Numbered from the stretch's first letter, positions 33,851-43,255 are shown. The stretch is DNA of 64,000 bases from Paraburkholderia sediminicola (GCF_902859805.1 NZ_CADIKC010000009.1:124001-188000), one strand, 5' to 3'. Notes: a model not told the origin generated them from the letters alone. A program made the numbers and translations.

Positions 33851-34627
33851 ATGAACGGTGCGGAACTGGTCGAACGCCTGCGAGCGCGACACAAGATCAT
33901 TGCGCTGGGAATTCGCGCCTCGCGCACAACGGATGCGGTCCGCTGGGCCAAAGCAGCCGGCTACGACACGATCTGGGTGGATATGGAACACAGCTCGCTG
34001 CCGGTCGATACCGTGTCGCAACTGTGCTCATGCGCGGTCGACCTCGGCCTGATGCCGTGGGTGCGCGTGCCGGAACGTGATTACGGCACGATCAACCGCG
34101 TGCTGGACGGCGGCGCGCTCGGCATCATCGTGCCGCGTGTGGAGACCGCCGAGCAGGCGCGCGACGCGGTGATCGCCACGCGCTTTCCGCCGCTCGGCCA
34201 GCGTTCGCAACTCGCGACGCTGCCCTACGTCAACTTCGAAAAACTTCCCGCTCGCGAACTCAACCGGCGTCTGAACGACGCGACCGTGCTCAAGGTGTTG
34301 ATCGAAAGCCGCGCCGGCGTCGAAGCGGCCGATGCGATTGCGGCGATCGAAGGCGTCGATGTGCTCGCGCTCGGTTGCAACGATCTCTCTGCCGATCTGG
34401 GTCACACCGGCGAATCGGCGCATCCCGAGGTCGTGGCCGCGTGCCGCAAGGTGATCGCAGCTGCACAGCGTCACGGCAAGGTGGTGATCGTAGGCGGCAT
34501 GCCCGAGTGCGAGGCGCTCAATGAGTTGCGCCGCGAGGGCGCGGCACCGTTTGTGTTTGCCGGCATCGACAGCGATGTTTATCTGGCGGCGCTGCGTGAG
34601 CGCGTCGAACAGGCACGTCAACTTTAA
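33851..34627 (+). CDS. HpcH/HpaI family aldolase
   Basis: The product is 258 residues. GGAGACAGC precedes the start. The family signature is visible: the TIWVDMEHSSLPVD stretch with the metal-binding Glu, GALGIIVPRVETAEQARDAV, the Arg and Pro-Pro-Leu-Gly-Gln-Arg-Ser segment, and ALGCNDLSADLGHTGE with the second metal Asp. These class II pyruvate aldolases cleave 4-hydroxy-2-oxo acids or related compounds, releasing pyruvate or a similar keto acid. It is first gene of the operon facing LysR across two palindromes. The substrate is probably a ring-cleavage product. Confidence 0.9.
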   Translation: MNGAELVERLRARHKIIALGIRASRTTDAVRWAKAAGYDTIWVDMEHSSLPVDTVSQLCSCAVDLGLMPWVRVPERDYGTINRVLDGGALGIIVPRVETAEQARDAVIATRFPPLGQRSQLATLPYVNFEKLPARELNRRLNDATVLKVLIESRAGVEAADAIAAIEGVDVLALGCNDLSADLGHTGESAHPEVVAACRKVIAAAQRHGKVVIVGGMPECEALNELRREGAAPFVFAGIDSDVYLAALRERVEQARQL

Positions 34628-34649
34628 TTCGAACCTCCAATTTCAGATC

Positions 34650-35528
34650 ATGGCAGAAACCCCGCTGATTTCCACGCCGATGCGTGACTACGAAACCCTG
34701 TCGCGCCCGTCGTTCACGATGCCGCCGCTCGCCTGCGACGCGCACATGCACGTGTTCGGCTCCGAAGACAAATATCCGAAGGTCGAGCATCCGCATTACA
34801 CGCTGCCGGACGGCAAGCTCGCACACTATCTGCAGATGATGAGCGTGCTGCACCTGAAGCGTTTCGTGATCGTGCAGCCGAGTTTTTACGGCACGGACAA
34901 CCGCTGCCTGATCGACGCGCTGCATGTGGCGGGCTCGATCGCGCGCGGTGTCGTGATGATCGAGGAGGGCACGGACGCGGCCACGCTGGATAGCTTCCAT
35001 CAGTCCGGCGTTCGTGCGGTGCGTCTTGATCTGTTCGCACGTTCCGGCCTGCCGACCGTCGAGATCCAGCAGTACATCACGCGGATGGCGCGCCTGTGCG
35101 CGAGCCTCGGCTGGCACGTGCAGTTCTATGCGCCGGGCTGGGTCGTGCGCAATCTGATTCCGTTTCTCGCCGATGTGCAGACGGATTTCGTCATCGATCA
35201 CATGGGCTACATGCTCGAAGAAGACGGCCTCACGCAGGCGGATTTCGACCGTCTCCTCAGTTTGCTGAAAGACGGCAACTGCTGGCTTAAACTCAGTGCG
35301 CCGTACCGGATCGCTAAACATCGCGGCTATGAAGCCGTGGCGCCGATGGCCGAAGCGATCATCAAGGCTGCACCGCAAAAAGTGATCTGGGGTTCGGACT
35401 GGCCGCACATTCCCGATTCGACGCGCGACACCGGCGAATTGCTGAATCTGCTCGGCGCATGGACTGATGATCCGGTGGTGCACAAGATGATTCTGTCCGA
35501 CAATCCCGCACGCCTGTTCGACTACTGA
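34650..35528 (+). CDS. Amidohydrolase family protein (LigI-like lactonase)
   Basis: The product is 292 residues. The start at 34650 (MAETPLIS) comes 23 bases after the aldolase stop. Metal-binding HxH is in ACDAHMHVFGSEDKYP, the usual opening of 2-pyrone-4,6-dicarboxylate lactonase relatives. Later marks are FVIVQPSFYGTDNR, AVRLDLFARSG, FVIDHMGYM and the metal-ligand Asp in VIWGSDWPHIP. It probably hydrolyses a lactone or related ring formed in aromatic degradation. LigI-type enzymes do not always need a metal. The actual substrate cannot be read. Confidence 0.88.
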   Translation: MAETPLISTPMRDYETLSRPSFTMPPLACDAHMHVFGSEDKYPKVEHPHYTLPDGKLAHYLQMMSVLHLKRFVIVQPSFYGTDNRCLIDALHVAGSIARGVVMIEEGTDAATLDSFHQSGVRAVRLDLFARSGLPTVEIQQYITRMARLCASLGWHVQFYAPGWVVRNLIPFLADVQTDFVIDHMGYMLEEDGLTQADFDRLLSLLKDGNCWLKLSAPYRIAKHRGYEAVAPMAEAIIKAAPQKVIWGSDWPHIPDSTRDTGELLNLLGAWTDDPVVHKMILSDNPARLFDY

Positions 35529-35545
35529 GGCAATCCACACCCACT

Positions 35546-36697
35546 ATGTCTTATCAACCCAACGCAGCGTTTGCCGGTCTCTTTCGCGCGTTCACGTCGG
35601 ACCCGCAGAGCATTGGCATACATCTGACGCAGCAGATGGCGCGGCAACAGGCGGACGATCCCATGCTGGTGTCGACTGGCAGCGATATCGTGCTGTTTCC
35701 CGGCGCGGGGCGCGCGCCGTCGATCGAGAGTTTTCGCAAATCGACGCGTGGCTTCATCGAGTTGACGGCGGTATCGCATTTGCCGCTGGCGCTGGCTTAT
35801 CTTGCGCGAATGCGTGAACTGTCGCCGCACGACGGCGCGTGGCAACGCGACGCGTCGAACCTGCGTCGTCATGCCGAGGCAACTCGCGCGGCGAACTCGC
35901 TGGAATTGTGGCGCGATCAGGTAGCGGTCGCCAGCTTCGCGGGCCACGAGCAGAAGATCGCCGATCTCGTCGACTACACCTGCGGCGTGACGATCGATCT
36001 GCTTGATCGGATCGAGAAAGATCATTCGCTGCTGAGCTTCGAATGTCTGAACGAAGCGTACTTCGCGGCGCCGTCAACGAGCGCATTGCCAGTGCCGATG
36101 AACGACGTGATGTTCGCGACCTTCGGGCTGGCGTTTCTCGACATCGTGTACCGCATCGGCAACTGGTTGCGCGCTCAAGCAATCGACTGGAACCGTCTGA
36201 TGTTCCTCGTCAGCGGACAGTCGGGCCGGCCGACCGCCGGGGTGAGCTGGGCCTCGAACAACATTTGCTATCTGGTGTGGTGCGCGTCGGATCGCGTGCT
36301 GTTGCCGGAACGTGTGCTCATCGCACCGCATGCGCCGTCGTTCTCGGTCGCCGAATTGCCGGACGCCGCGGGTATGGCGGAACTGGAGCGCACGTATCGG
36401 GCGTTGTGGCTCAACACCCGCTTGAGTATCGATGTCGCGCGCTTGCTATTTCCCGGGCAGCGTCCGTTTCACTTCGATCCGGTGCCGGCCGGCGGCATGC
36501 CACCCATCAGCTCGATCGACGACCGCGATGCGACTACAGCGCGCCTGCGCCGCATCATGGAAGACCCGACGCAACTGTTGTCGAACTGCGTTGCCGATTA
36601 CATCGTCGATCAGTTGTACAGCAATGGCAATCAGCCGCAAAAGGTTGCGATTCCTGGTTTCACGAATGTGACTTTCCCGAGCGCCGCGCAGTCGTAA
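35546..36697 (+). CDS. Conserved hypothetical protein (possibly DUF5624)
   Basis: The product is 383 residues, starting 18 bases after the amidohydrolase. There is no signal peptide. Regions such as DDPMLVSTGSDIVLFPGAGR, STRGFIELTAVSHLPLALAY, QKIADLVDYTCGVTIDLLDR and MFLVSGQSGRPTAGVSWASN look strongly conserved and enzyme-like. From memory this resembles proteins labelled DUF5624; I cannot check. Its location between a hydrolase and a transporter suggests a catalytic or accessory role in the same pathway. I do not assign a reaction. Confidence 0.8.
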   Translation: MSYQPNAAFAGLFRAFTSDPQSIGIHLTQQMARQQADDPMLVSTGSDIVLFPGAGRAPSIESFRKSTRGFIELTAVSHLPLALAYLARMRELSPHDGAWQRDASNLRRHAEATRAANSLELWRDQVAVASFAGHEQKIADLVDYTCGVTIDLLDRIEKDHSLLSFECLNEAYFAAPSTSALPVPMNDVMFATFGLAFLDIVYRIGNWLRAQAIDWNRLMFLVSGQSGRPTAGVSWASNNICYLVWCASDRVLLPERVLIAPHAPSFSVAELPDAAGMAELERTYRALWLNTRLSIDVARLLFPGQRPFHFDPVPAGGMPPISSIDDRDATTARLRRIMEDPTQLLSNCVADYIVDQLYSNGNQPQKVAIPGFTNVTFPSAAQS

Positions 36698-36786
36698 CGA
36701 CGGACGCCGGACCGATACCCATACCCGCGCGTAAGGGCAGCCGCGCGGGCCATAACAAAATGCCCTTGATGAAGGAGACAGGCTTC

Positions 36787-38103
36787 ATGAATTCACTTGC
36801 ACAAGAGCCGTCGGCGGGTCCACCGGTCAGCCACGTGCTGCGTATCACGCTGGTGTGCTTCGCGGTGTCGATGATCGACGGCTTCGATACGCTGATGTTG
36901 TCGTTCGTCGCGCCCTTGCTGGCGAAGTCCTTGCAGATCGATCACGCCACACTGGGCCGCGTGTTCGGCGCCGGTTTCATCGGCACGGTGCTCGGCTCGC
37001 TGATCGTCGGCCCGCTGGCGGACCGTTTCGGGCGACGGCCGATGCTGCTGCTGGCGCTCGCCGTAACCGGCATTTTCACGCTGGGCTGTGCCTTTGCCAC
37101 GTCGGCAACGATGCTGGCCGCGCTGCGGTTTATCGGCGGCCTCGGCATGGGCGGCGCCATTCCGCCGGTTGCGGCGATTACGGCAGAAAGCGGTTCGCCG
37201 CAACGCCGCTCTTCGCTGGTGATTCTCATGTTCATCGGTTTTCCGCTCGGCGCGGTGGTGGGCGGCGCGATCACCGCGGCGTTGATGGTGCGCTTCGGCT
37301 GGCCGTTCGTGTTCCTGATGGGCGGCACGTTTGCCTTGCTCGCAATGATTCCGGTGCTTCTCGTGATTCCGGCACAAACCGTGAGCCGCGCCGAACGGGT
37401 GGCCGCGCGGCTGCACGCGGCGCGCGGGTTGAACGTGATCGGCGGCGTGTTCGCCGGTGGCCGGCTCCCGGCAACGCTGGCGCTCTGGTTCGGCGTGTTG
37501 TCGAGCATGATCCTGTCGGGCTTCCTGGTCAGCTTCATGCCGACCATTCTCAATATGAACGGCGTCGAACCGGGACGCGCGGCGCTTGGGTCGGTCGTGC
37601 TCAATTTCGGCGCGATCGGTGGAGCGCTGGTGATTTCCACCCTGGTCGGCAAGCGCGGGCCGTTCGTGCCGGTGGCGATTTCTTTCCTGGGCGGCGCGGT
37701 GTTGACGGTGGCGTTGGGCCAGATCATCGGTGCGGGCAATGTCGCACTTGCGATGCTGTTTGCCGTCGGCGGATTTCTGGTCGGCGGGCAATTGACGTTT
37801 CCGGCGATAGCCAGCTACCTCTTTCCCGCTAACGTGCGGGCGGCCGGTGTCGGCTGGACGCTGGCAATCGGACGCATCGGCTCGATCGTCGGGCCGGTGG
37901 TCGGCGGCATCCTGCTGTCGCAGCATCTGTCGTTCGAATCACTTTTCATGCTGGCGGCGATCCTCGCCGTAGGCGCGGCGCTCGGCATTATTCTCGCCAA
38001 TGTGCTGCGGCCGCGTGAAACAGAGAGTGGCGCAGTCACGCCGACCGCGTCTTTTGCGATCACGGGTTCGGAGTTGGGGGAAGCGGGTCATGGCAAGAAC
38101 TGA
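36787..38103 (+). CDS. MFS transporter, aromatic acid:H+ symporter (AAHS) type
   Basis: The product is 438 residues with 12 membrane helices. AAGGAG stands nine bases before the ATG at 36787. The AAHS marks are MIDGFDTLMLSFVAPLLAKS in helix 1, GPLADRFGRRPMLLLALAV between helices 2 and 3, and a matching loop in the second half. The family imports aromatic acids such as 4-hydroxybenzoate, protocatechuate or 3-(3-hydroxyphenyl)propionate. Its context with LysR, aldolase and lactonase supports uptake of the pathway's substrate. The stop overlaps the start of the next gene by 14 bases. Confidence 0.92.
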   Translation: MNSLAQEPSAGPPVSHVLRITLVCFAVSMIDGFDTLMLSFVAPLLAKSLQIDHATLGRVFGAGFIGTVLGSLIVGPLADRFGRRPMLLLALAVTGIFTLGCAFATSATMLAALRFIGGLGMGGAIPPVAAITAESGSPQRRSSLVILMFIGFPLGAVVGGAITAALMVRFGWPFVFLMGGTFALLAMIPVLLVIPAQTVSRAERVAARLHAARGLNVIGGVFAGGRLPATLALWFGVLSSMILSGFLVSFMPTILNMNGVEPGRAALGSVVLNFGAIGGALVISTLVGKRGPFVPVAISFLGGAVLTVALGQIIGAGNVALAMLFAVGGFLVGGQLTFPAIASYLFPANVRAAGVGWTLAIGRIGSIVGPVVGGILLSQHLSFESLFMLAAILAVGAALGIILANVLRPRETESGAVTPTASFAITGSELGEAGHGKN

Positions 38104-39196
38104 ATTGGGCGCGGGTCTGCTCACCAGATTGCAGGCGCTGCCGACCAGCGGCGCGCGCGCAGTCGAAGTCTTTACGACGGACGAGGGCACCTTTCTCGGC
38201 GTACCGCAACTCGCGCGCGATGTACCGGGTGAGGCGCCTTATATGAACGGCGGCGACAGCGACATCGAAGCACCGATCTACCGTTGGCAGGACGGCCGTT
38301 TCGTCGAGCACGAAGCCCTGCCGCTGCCCGGTGGCGAAGACCTCGAATACTTCGAAATCGACGGCCGGCGCTTCCTCGCGGTGGCGGGCATTCGAACCGG
38401 CAAGGGGCCGTACGATCTCGATACCGACGCAGTGCTGTATGAACGCATTGCCGGCGCATGGGTGCCACTGCAGAGCTTTCCGGTATTCGGGGCGAAGCAG
38501 TGGACGGCTTTCTCGTTCGACTCGCGTCATTTCCTCGGTTTGTCGCAAGGCGTGGTGGTCGACGGTGTCGAGCCGAAACATCCACGCGAATCGTGCCTGT
38601 TCGAATGGAATGGCGAGCGCTTCGTGCCGTTCCAGACTTTCAACGGAAAGTGGGGCTACAACTTCGCTTTCGTGTCGTTCGGTGGCGAGCACTATCTCGC
38701 GTATGCGGACCACGTTAGCGGGTCGTCGGTGAATCGCTGGAACGGCGAGAAGTTTATCCCGCTGCAAACGTTCGAGGAAAACGGCGGACGCGCGTTCCGG
38801 TTCTTCGAAGCCGACGGCGCGCTCTGGATGCTGCACGCGAACCTGCTCAAACACACTACGCTGTATCGATTCGACGGTGCCCAATTTGTCGGGACGCAGA
38901 TGCTGGGCGGCCCAGGCGGGCGCGAACTGTGCCTGATCGACGGCAAGGAAGGGCGCTATCTGGTGCGCGTGTGCTTTATCACCGGCACGCCGAAAGCACC
39001 GGTTGTCGTGCCGCAATCGGAGATTTTCCGCTGGCGCGATGGGTGCTTCGAACTGGTGGGCGATTTCGCGACATCCGCTGCGACCGACGCCGCCAGTTTC
39101 GTCGATGACGGTCAACGCTATCTGGTAGTCAGCAACAGCCTGAGCGAAGAGATCCGCTTTCGCACTGATTCGACGCTATACCGGTTCAACGGTTAG
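38090..39196 (+). CDS. EAR/EPTP-repeat beta-propeller protein
   Basis: The product is 368 residues, start at 38090 after GGGGGAAGCGGGTC and overlapping the MFS gene. It consists of about seven repeats of roughly 45-50 residues, each with a pattern like FxxFQTF...WxxFxFxxxxYLAxAD...SxxxRWNGExFxPLQ, for example NFAFVSFGGEHYLAYADHVS and NRWNGEKFIPLQTFEENGGR. This is the EAR (EPTP) repeat known from animal LGI1 proteins, predicted to form a seven-blade propeller. There is no signal peptide, so it is probably cytoplasmic. Role in the operon is unknown; a binding or lactonase-like function is speculation. Confidence 0.8.
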   Translation: MARTELGAGLLTRLQALPTSGARAVEVFTTDEGTFLGVPQLARDVPGEAPYMNGGDSDIEAPIYRWQDGRFVEHEALPLPGGEDLEYFEIDGRRFLAVAGIRTGKGPYDLDTDAVLYERIAGAWVPLQSFPVFGAKQWTAFSFDSRHFLGLSQGVVVDGVEPKHPRESCLFEWNGERFVPFQTFNGKWGYNFAFVSFGGEHYLAYADHVSGSSVNRWNGEKFIPLQTFEENGGRAFRFFEADGALWMLHANLLKHTTLYRFDGAQFVGTQMLGGPGGRELCLIDGKEGRYLVRVCFITGTPKAPVVVPQSEIFRWRDGCFELVGDFATSAATDAASFVDDGQRYLVVSNSLSEEIRFRTDSTLYRFNG

Positions 39197-39318
39197 CGCC
39201 TAAACCACATCCCCAGCGCCCGGCCGCCCGCCGGGCATTCCCGACAGGGAACAGATATCCCTCCAGCGAGGGAGGGCACCGTTTTGCCTTTTAAAAATAA
39301 AACCACTGGAGACGAGCA

Positions 39319-40434
39319 ATGAAAAAGTTTGCCTTGAGCTTAAGCGCATCCGCTGTACTGGCATTGAGCGTGAGCAGCCAGGTTGCGCACGCACAAAGCA
39401 GCGTGACGCTGTACGGCATTATCGATGCGGGCATTACCTATTTCAGCAATGTGAACGGCCATTCGAACTTCGTCGCCAACGACGGTTCGATCCAATCGAA
39501 TCGCTGGGGCCTGCGCGGTGTGGAAGATATCGGTGGCGGCACGCGCGTCGTCTTCGTGCTGGAAAACGGCTTCAATCTCTACTCGGGCACGATGGTGCAA
39601 TCGGGCGTGCTGTTTAGCCGTCAGGCGTGGTTGGGTATCGAAAATTCAACGTACGGCCGGTTCACGCTCGGCAAGCAGTACGACTTCTTCTGGGACAACC
39701 TCACGCAGTTCGCGATGGGGCAGGTTGCCGGTCAGTACTCGTGGCACCCGGGCGACTTCGATCACCTTGCGGGCACGCTGCACATCAATAACGCAATCAA
39801 GTACACGTCGCCGAACTACCTGGGATTGCAGGCAGGCGCGTTATACGCATTTCCTTCGCAATCCGTATCAGCGGGAACGGGGCGCGTGATTGCGTTTGGA
39901 CTGCGTTATTCGAATGGTCCGTTGAACCTCGGCGCTGCGTACACCGATACGCATGATCTCGGCCTGAATGGACCGAGTCAGGCCGGCACTACGTTCTTCC
40001 CCAATCTGCCTGCTACACCTGTGCTGGCGAGCAGTGTGAGCAGCTTCGGCGTGGGCGGCAGCTATCGCTTCGGCAGGAGCCTGACGCGGCTGCTGTTCAC
40101 CGATACGCACTTCCGCATCGGCCACGACAACGGTTCGATGCCGACCTATGAAGTGAACGAGGTGTTCCAGCTCACTCCCGCCACCACGCTGATGGGCGGC
40201 TACTGGTACAGCAAGCTCGGCTCGCAGAAGTGGCAGAACGGCACGCTCCTGCTCGATTACGCGTTGTCGAAGCGCACCGATGTCTATACGAGCGCGACCT
40301 ATCTGCGCGCATCAGGCGGCGCTGCGCCGGTGTTCCTCGGCGGTGGTGCGGCTCCGGTGTTTGCCAATGGCGTGTATGTCGGCACAGGTCAGTCGTCGAC
40401 CGCGGTGCGGGTGGGGCTGCGCACGTTGTTCTAG
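39319..40434 (+). CDS. Outer-membrane porin (OmpC-type, Burkholderiales)
   Basis: The product is 371 residues. The signal peptide (ALSLSASAVLALSVSSQVAHA) is followed by the invariant SSVTLYGIIDAGITYFSN opening. FVANDGSIQSNRWGLRGVED and FVLENGFNLYSGTMVQSGVL with SRQAWLGIENSTYGRFTLGK give the 16-strand trimeric porin pattern, ending in an aromatic Phe (RVGLRTLF). GGAGACGAGCA precedes the ATG. It provides passage across the outer membrane, plausibly for the compound handled by the preceding operon. Confidence 0.95.
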   Translation: MKKFALSLSASAVLALSVSSQVAHAQSSVTLYGIIDAGITYFSNVNGHSNFVANDGSIQSNRWGLRGVEDIGGGTRVVFVLENGFNLYSGTMVQSGVLFSRQAWLGIENSTYGRFTLGKQYDFFWDNLTQFAMGQVAGQYSWHPGDFDHLAGTLHINNAIKYTSPNYLGLQAGALYAFPSQSVSAGTGRVIAFGLRYSNGPLNLGAAYTDTHDLGLNGPSQAGTTFFPNLPATPVLASSVSSFGVGGSYRFGRSLTRLLFTDTHFRIGHDNGSMPTYEVNEVFQLTPATTLMGGYWYSKLGSQKWQNGTLLLDYALSKRTDVYTSATYLRASGGAAPVFLGGGAAPVFANGVYVGTGQSSTAVRVGLRTLF

Positions 40435-40554
40435 ACCTGTTGCGTCAGTAGCGAAGGCGCGGCGTATTGCCCGTGGTTCATTTCAAACCGCCGGTTGGAC
40501 CCGATCCGGAGTAAGCGCCAGGCGGTGGTGTTCTCCGGAGATCAGGAGACAAGC

Positions 40555-42147
40555 ATGAATACCTGTCACCAGCGCGTCATTCGATGGCTCATTGCAATGA
40601 CGATTCCACTGATCATTCTGGGGTGCGGCGGTAGTGTTCACGACACGGCGCCCGCCGACCCCACTGTCGTCAAGACCCAGCAAGGACAGATCAAAGGCGT
40701 CACCGTCAACGGCGTGCGTGAGTTTCTCGGCATGCGGTATGCGGCGCCGCCAACCGGCGCGTTGCGTTGGAAACCGCCTGCACCTGCCGCTGCCTACACG
40801 ACGAGCATGTACGACGCGTCGCACCTCGGCTCGTCATGTGTCCAGGGAACGGCGACGGCCCCGACTGGCAGCGAGGACTGTCTCTTCATCAACGTCTACG
40901 TTCCTGGCGCCACCGCAAGCACCACGCCGTTGCCTGTGCTGTTCTGGATTCACGGTGGCGGTTTCATCGTCGGCTCCGGTTCCGCGACGGATGGCAGCGC
41001 GCTTGCCCAGAAGGCGAACGCGATCGTGGTGACGATCAACTACCGTCTCAATGCGCTAGGCTTCCTGGCTCATCCCGCGCTAGCCGCAGAAGACCCCAAC
41101 GGCGCTTCGGGCGACTACGGCATCATGGACCAGACCGCCGCGCTTGCCTGGGTGCAGAAAAATATCGCGGCGTTCGGCGGCGATCCCGGCAACGTGACGA
41201 TCTTCGGCGATTCGGCGGGCGGCCATTCGGTGTACGTGCAACTTGCTTCGCCGGGCGCGGCCGGTCTGTTTGCGAAGGCGGTTGCCATGAGCGGTGGCTT
41301 CAGCCGGCAGCAGGAGAGCTTGCAGCAGGCCGAAACGGACGGCATCGGCTACGCCAGAACGTGGGGCTGCACGGACACCACCAGCGCCGCGTGCCTGCGC
41401 AATCTGCCGGCGTCCGCACTGCTGCAAGGCAACCCCGTGGCCTGGTATGCGACGATCGACGGCAAGGTACTACCGAGCTCGACGAGCGCGGCTTTTGCCA
41501 GTGGCCAGTACAACCGGGTGCCGGTGATATCCGGTTTCACCGAGGACGAAGGAACCTACTTCGTCGCGGCTGCATTCGACGCGCAGGGCAATCCCGTCAC
41601 ATCCGCGGGCTACGAAACGGCGATCCAGAATTTCCTCGGCGTGCCCGGCGCCGCCACCGCGGCGCTCTATCCGGCGAGCCAGTTCAGCTCGCCGAGCCAG
41701 GCGTTGGCCAAAGCCGCCGGCGACTACCTGTTCACCTGCAGCGAAATGCAGGACGCCGACAACCTCGCGAAGTATTCGCCAGCGGCTTACATGTACCGCT
41801 TTTCGGATCCCGCGCCCTACAGCGTACATAGCCTGATTTCATTGCTGCCCCCCACCACCATGAATTACGGCGCCTTTCACTCATCGGATCTCGATTACTG
41901 GTGGCAATTGATCCCGAGTCCGACGGCCAACCAGGCAAGCCTGTCCACAGCGATGACGACCGCGCTTGCAGGTTTCGCGCATACGAGTAATCCGAATTCG
42001 GGCAGCACGGTGGCGAACTGGCCGTTGTACACCTCGGCGACCCGGCAAACGCTCGACTTCGGTTATCCGGTCTCGAACACTTACGACGCGTACACCGCGC
42101 ATCAGTGCAGCTACTGGTACGGCGAGGCGCCGTCGCACGGTCTGTAG
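40555..42147 (+). CDS. Lipoprotein carboxylesterase (type B family)
   Basis: The product is 530 residues. CAGGAGACAAGC precedes the ATG. The N-terminus is a lipoprotein signal with lipobox Ile-Leu-Gly-Cys (Cys24), so it is membrane-anchored outside the cytoplasm. The type B carboxylesterase fold follows: FLGMRYAAPPTGALRWKPP, EDCLFINVYVP, WIHGGGFIVGSGS (oxyanion hole), nucleophile Ser in TIFGDSAGGHSVYVQLASPG, then a Glu region (GFTEDEGTYFV) and a late His. It hydrolyses esters, perhaps releasing aromatic acids for the adjacent uptake system. Confidence 0.92.
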   Translation: MNTCHQRVIRWLIAMTIPLIILGCGGSVHDTAPADPTVVKTQQGQIKGVTVNGVREFLGMRYAAPPTGALRWKPPAPAAAYTTSMYDASHLGSSCVQGTATAPTGSEDCLFINVYVPGATASTTPLPVLFWIHGGGFIVGSGSATDGSALAQKANAIVVTINYRLNALGFLAHPALAAEDPNGASGDYGIMDQTAALAWVQKNIAAFGGDPGNVTIFGDSAGGHSVYVQLASPGAAGLFAKAVAMSGGFSRQQESLQQAETDGIGYARTWGCTDTTSAACLRNLPASALLQGNPVAWYATIDGKVLPSSTSAAFASGQYNRVPVISGFTEDEGTYFVAAAFDAQGNPVTSAGYETAIQNFLGVPGAATAALYPASQFSSPSQALAKAAGDYLFTCSEMQDADNLAKYSPAAYMYRFSDPAPYSVHSLISLLPPTTMNYGAFHSSDLDYWWQLIPSPTANQASLSTAMTTALAGFAHTSNPNSGSTVANWPLYTSATRQTLDFGYPVSNTYDAYTAHQCSYWYGEAPSHGL

Positions 42148-42172
42148 CGTAGTCAGGACCCGGCAGGGAAGA

Positions 42173-42202
42173 GCGCTGCCCGTGATGCATCATGGGCAGC
42201 GC
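42173..42202. repeat. Hairpin after the esterase gene
   Basis: gcgctgccc (42173-42181) pairs with gggcagcgc (42194-42202), with further pairing of tgatgcatca in the loop. No T-run follows on the plus strand. It may be a weak terminator or an mRNA-stabilising hairpin. Confidence 0.45.
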
Positions 42203-42318
42203 AAAACACTGCTTACTGTTTGATCGGTTCTCCGAAAACCATTCCACAAAAGCTTGTTTGCGATTCCGTATCCAGGTCGCTAGATTCATTCGTATCGCAA
42301 TGAATCGACGGAGGCCGT

Positions 42319-42567
42319 ATGGCCGCACTTTCAGCGACGCTCATCTGGGGCGGACTTCGGCATCCTGTGCGAAGCCTGCAGAAGCAATTGTCAAAACGCG
42401 CAGCCGTCACGTCTGAGCAATCCGCAGACGAGACGGCTGCCGCGTCCTATACCTCTCCCTCGCCCGAACAGCTCGAACGCATTGCGGCTTACGCGCGCTG
42501 CGGCTATTTCCATATGGAATACACCGCGGGCATGTTTGTCGTGCCGCTCGAGATCCCACGGGAATAA
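42319..42567 (+). CDS. Small hypothetical protein
   Basis: The product is 82 residues. CGGAGGCCGT before the ATG is a strong ribosome site. The first part is basic and hydrophobic (MAALSATLIWGGLRHPVRSL), the middle Ser/Ala/Thr-rich, and the C-terminal part reads LERIAAYARCGYFHMEYTAG followed by MFVVPLEIPRE. Not an obvious secreted protein. Similar short proteins occur in Burkholderia by my recollection; no function is known. Confidence 0.65.
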   Translation: MAALSATLIWGGLRHPVRSLQKQLSKRAAVTSEQSADETAAASYTSPSPEQLERIAAYARCGYFHMEYTAGMFVVPLEIPRE

Positions 42568-42787
42568 CGCGCGTGGCGGCGGTGGCGTGGCCGATCCGCG
42601 GCGAACGGGCAAAGCAGGGTCGCTGCTAGCCGGAGCATCCGAACCGATGCTTCTTTAGAAATGACAATTAATTGGTTCGGCTTCGGCTGACTCTCTTTCA
42701 TAGTGTCTTCTGATGGCTATAGGCGGTTGCATTCGCAGATGGCTTAGACCCGCGCGTACTGATTCGCGCGATATCGACGGAGACATC

Positions 42788-43255
42788 ATGACGCTTGAAC
42801 TCGCAGAACGCCCCACGCTTGCACTGCTCGAAGCCGCCCGTGCCAAGGCCGCGGAAGCCGGCTTGCCCTATGCCGGCGGCCTGTCGCCACAGGATGCGTG
42901 GGCGCTCGTCCAGGCCGGCGACGCCGTGCTGGTGGACGTGCGCACCGCCGAAGAACGCAAATTCGTCGGACTCGTGCCGGACAGCCTGCACGTTGCGTGG
43001 GCGACGGGCACGAGCCTGACGCGCAATCCGCGCTTCGTGCGTGAACTGGAAGCGAAAACCGGCAAGGACGCCGTCGTGCTGCTGCTGTGCCGCAGCGGCA
43101 ACCGCTCGGCACTGGCCGCCGAGGCTGCGGCGAAAGCCGGCTTCACGCAGGTATTCAATGTCCTGGAAGGCTTTGAAGGGGAGCTGGACGGCGCGCAACG
43201 GCGCGGCGCCAGCAATGGTTGGCGCTTTCATGGGCTGCCGTGGATTCAGGACTGA
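42788..43255 (+). CDS. Rhodanese-like sulfurtransferase
   Basis: The product is 155 residues. CGGAGACATC precedes the start at 42788. One rhodanese domain: DAWALVQAGDAVLVDVRTAE with the conserved Asp-Val-Arg, FVGLVPDSLHVAW and the active-site loop CRSGNRSALAAEAA with the catalytic Cys. It carries sulfur as a persulfide, receiving it from a donor such as thiosulfate or a cysteine desulfurase. It opens the encapsulin-associated cluster (rhodanese, serine acetyltransferase, XRE regulator, shell, desulfurase), 42 bases before the acetyltransferase, so it probably belongs to that sulfur pathway. Confidence 0.92.
   Translation: MTLELAERPTLALLEAARAKAAEAGLPYAGGLSPQDAWALVQAGDAVLVDVRTAEERKFVGLVPDSLHVAWATGTSLTRNPRFVRELEAKTGKDAVVLLLCRSGNRSALAAEAAAKAGFTQVFNVLEGFEGELDGAQRRGASNGWRFHGLPWIQD

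Noticed and set aside
36043..36786. Upstream in-frame extension of the MFS transporter
   Set aside because: It overlaps the preceding gene in another frame and is Arg-rich; a good ribosome site precedes 36787.
39258..39273. tccctc/gaggga repeat before the porin as a terminator
   Set aside because: Short stem and a weak T-run displaced by several bases; not distinguishable from chance.
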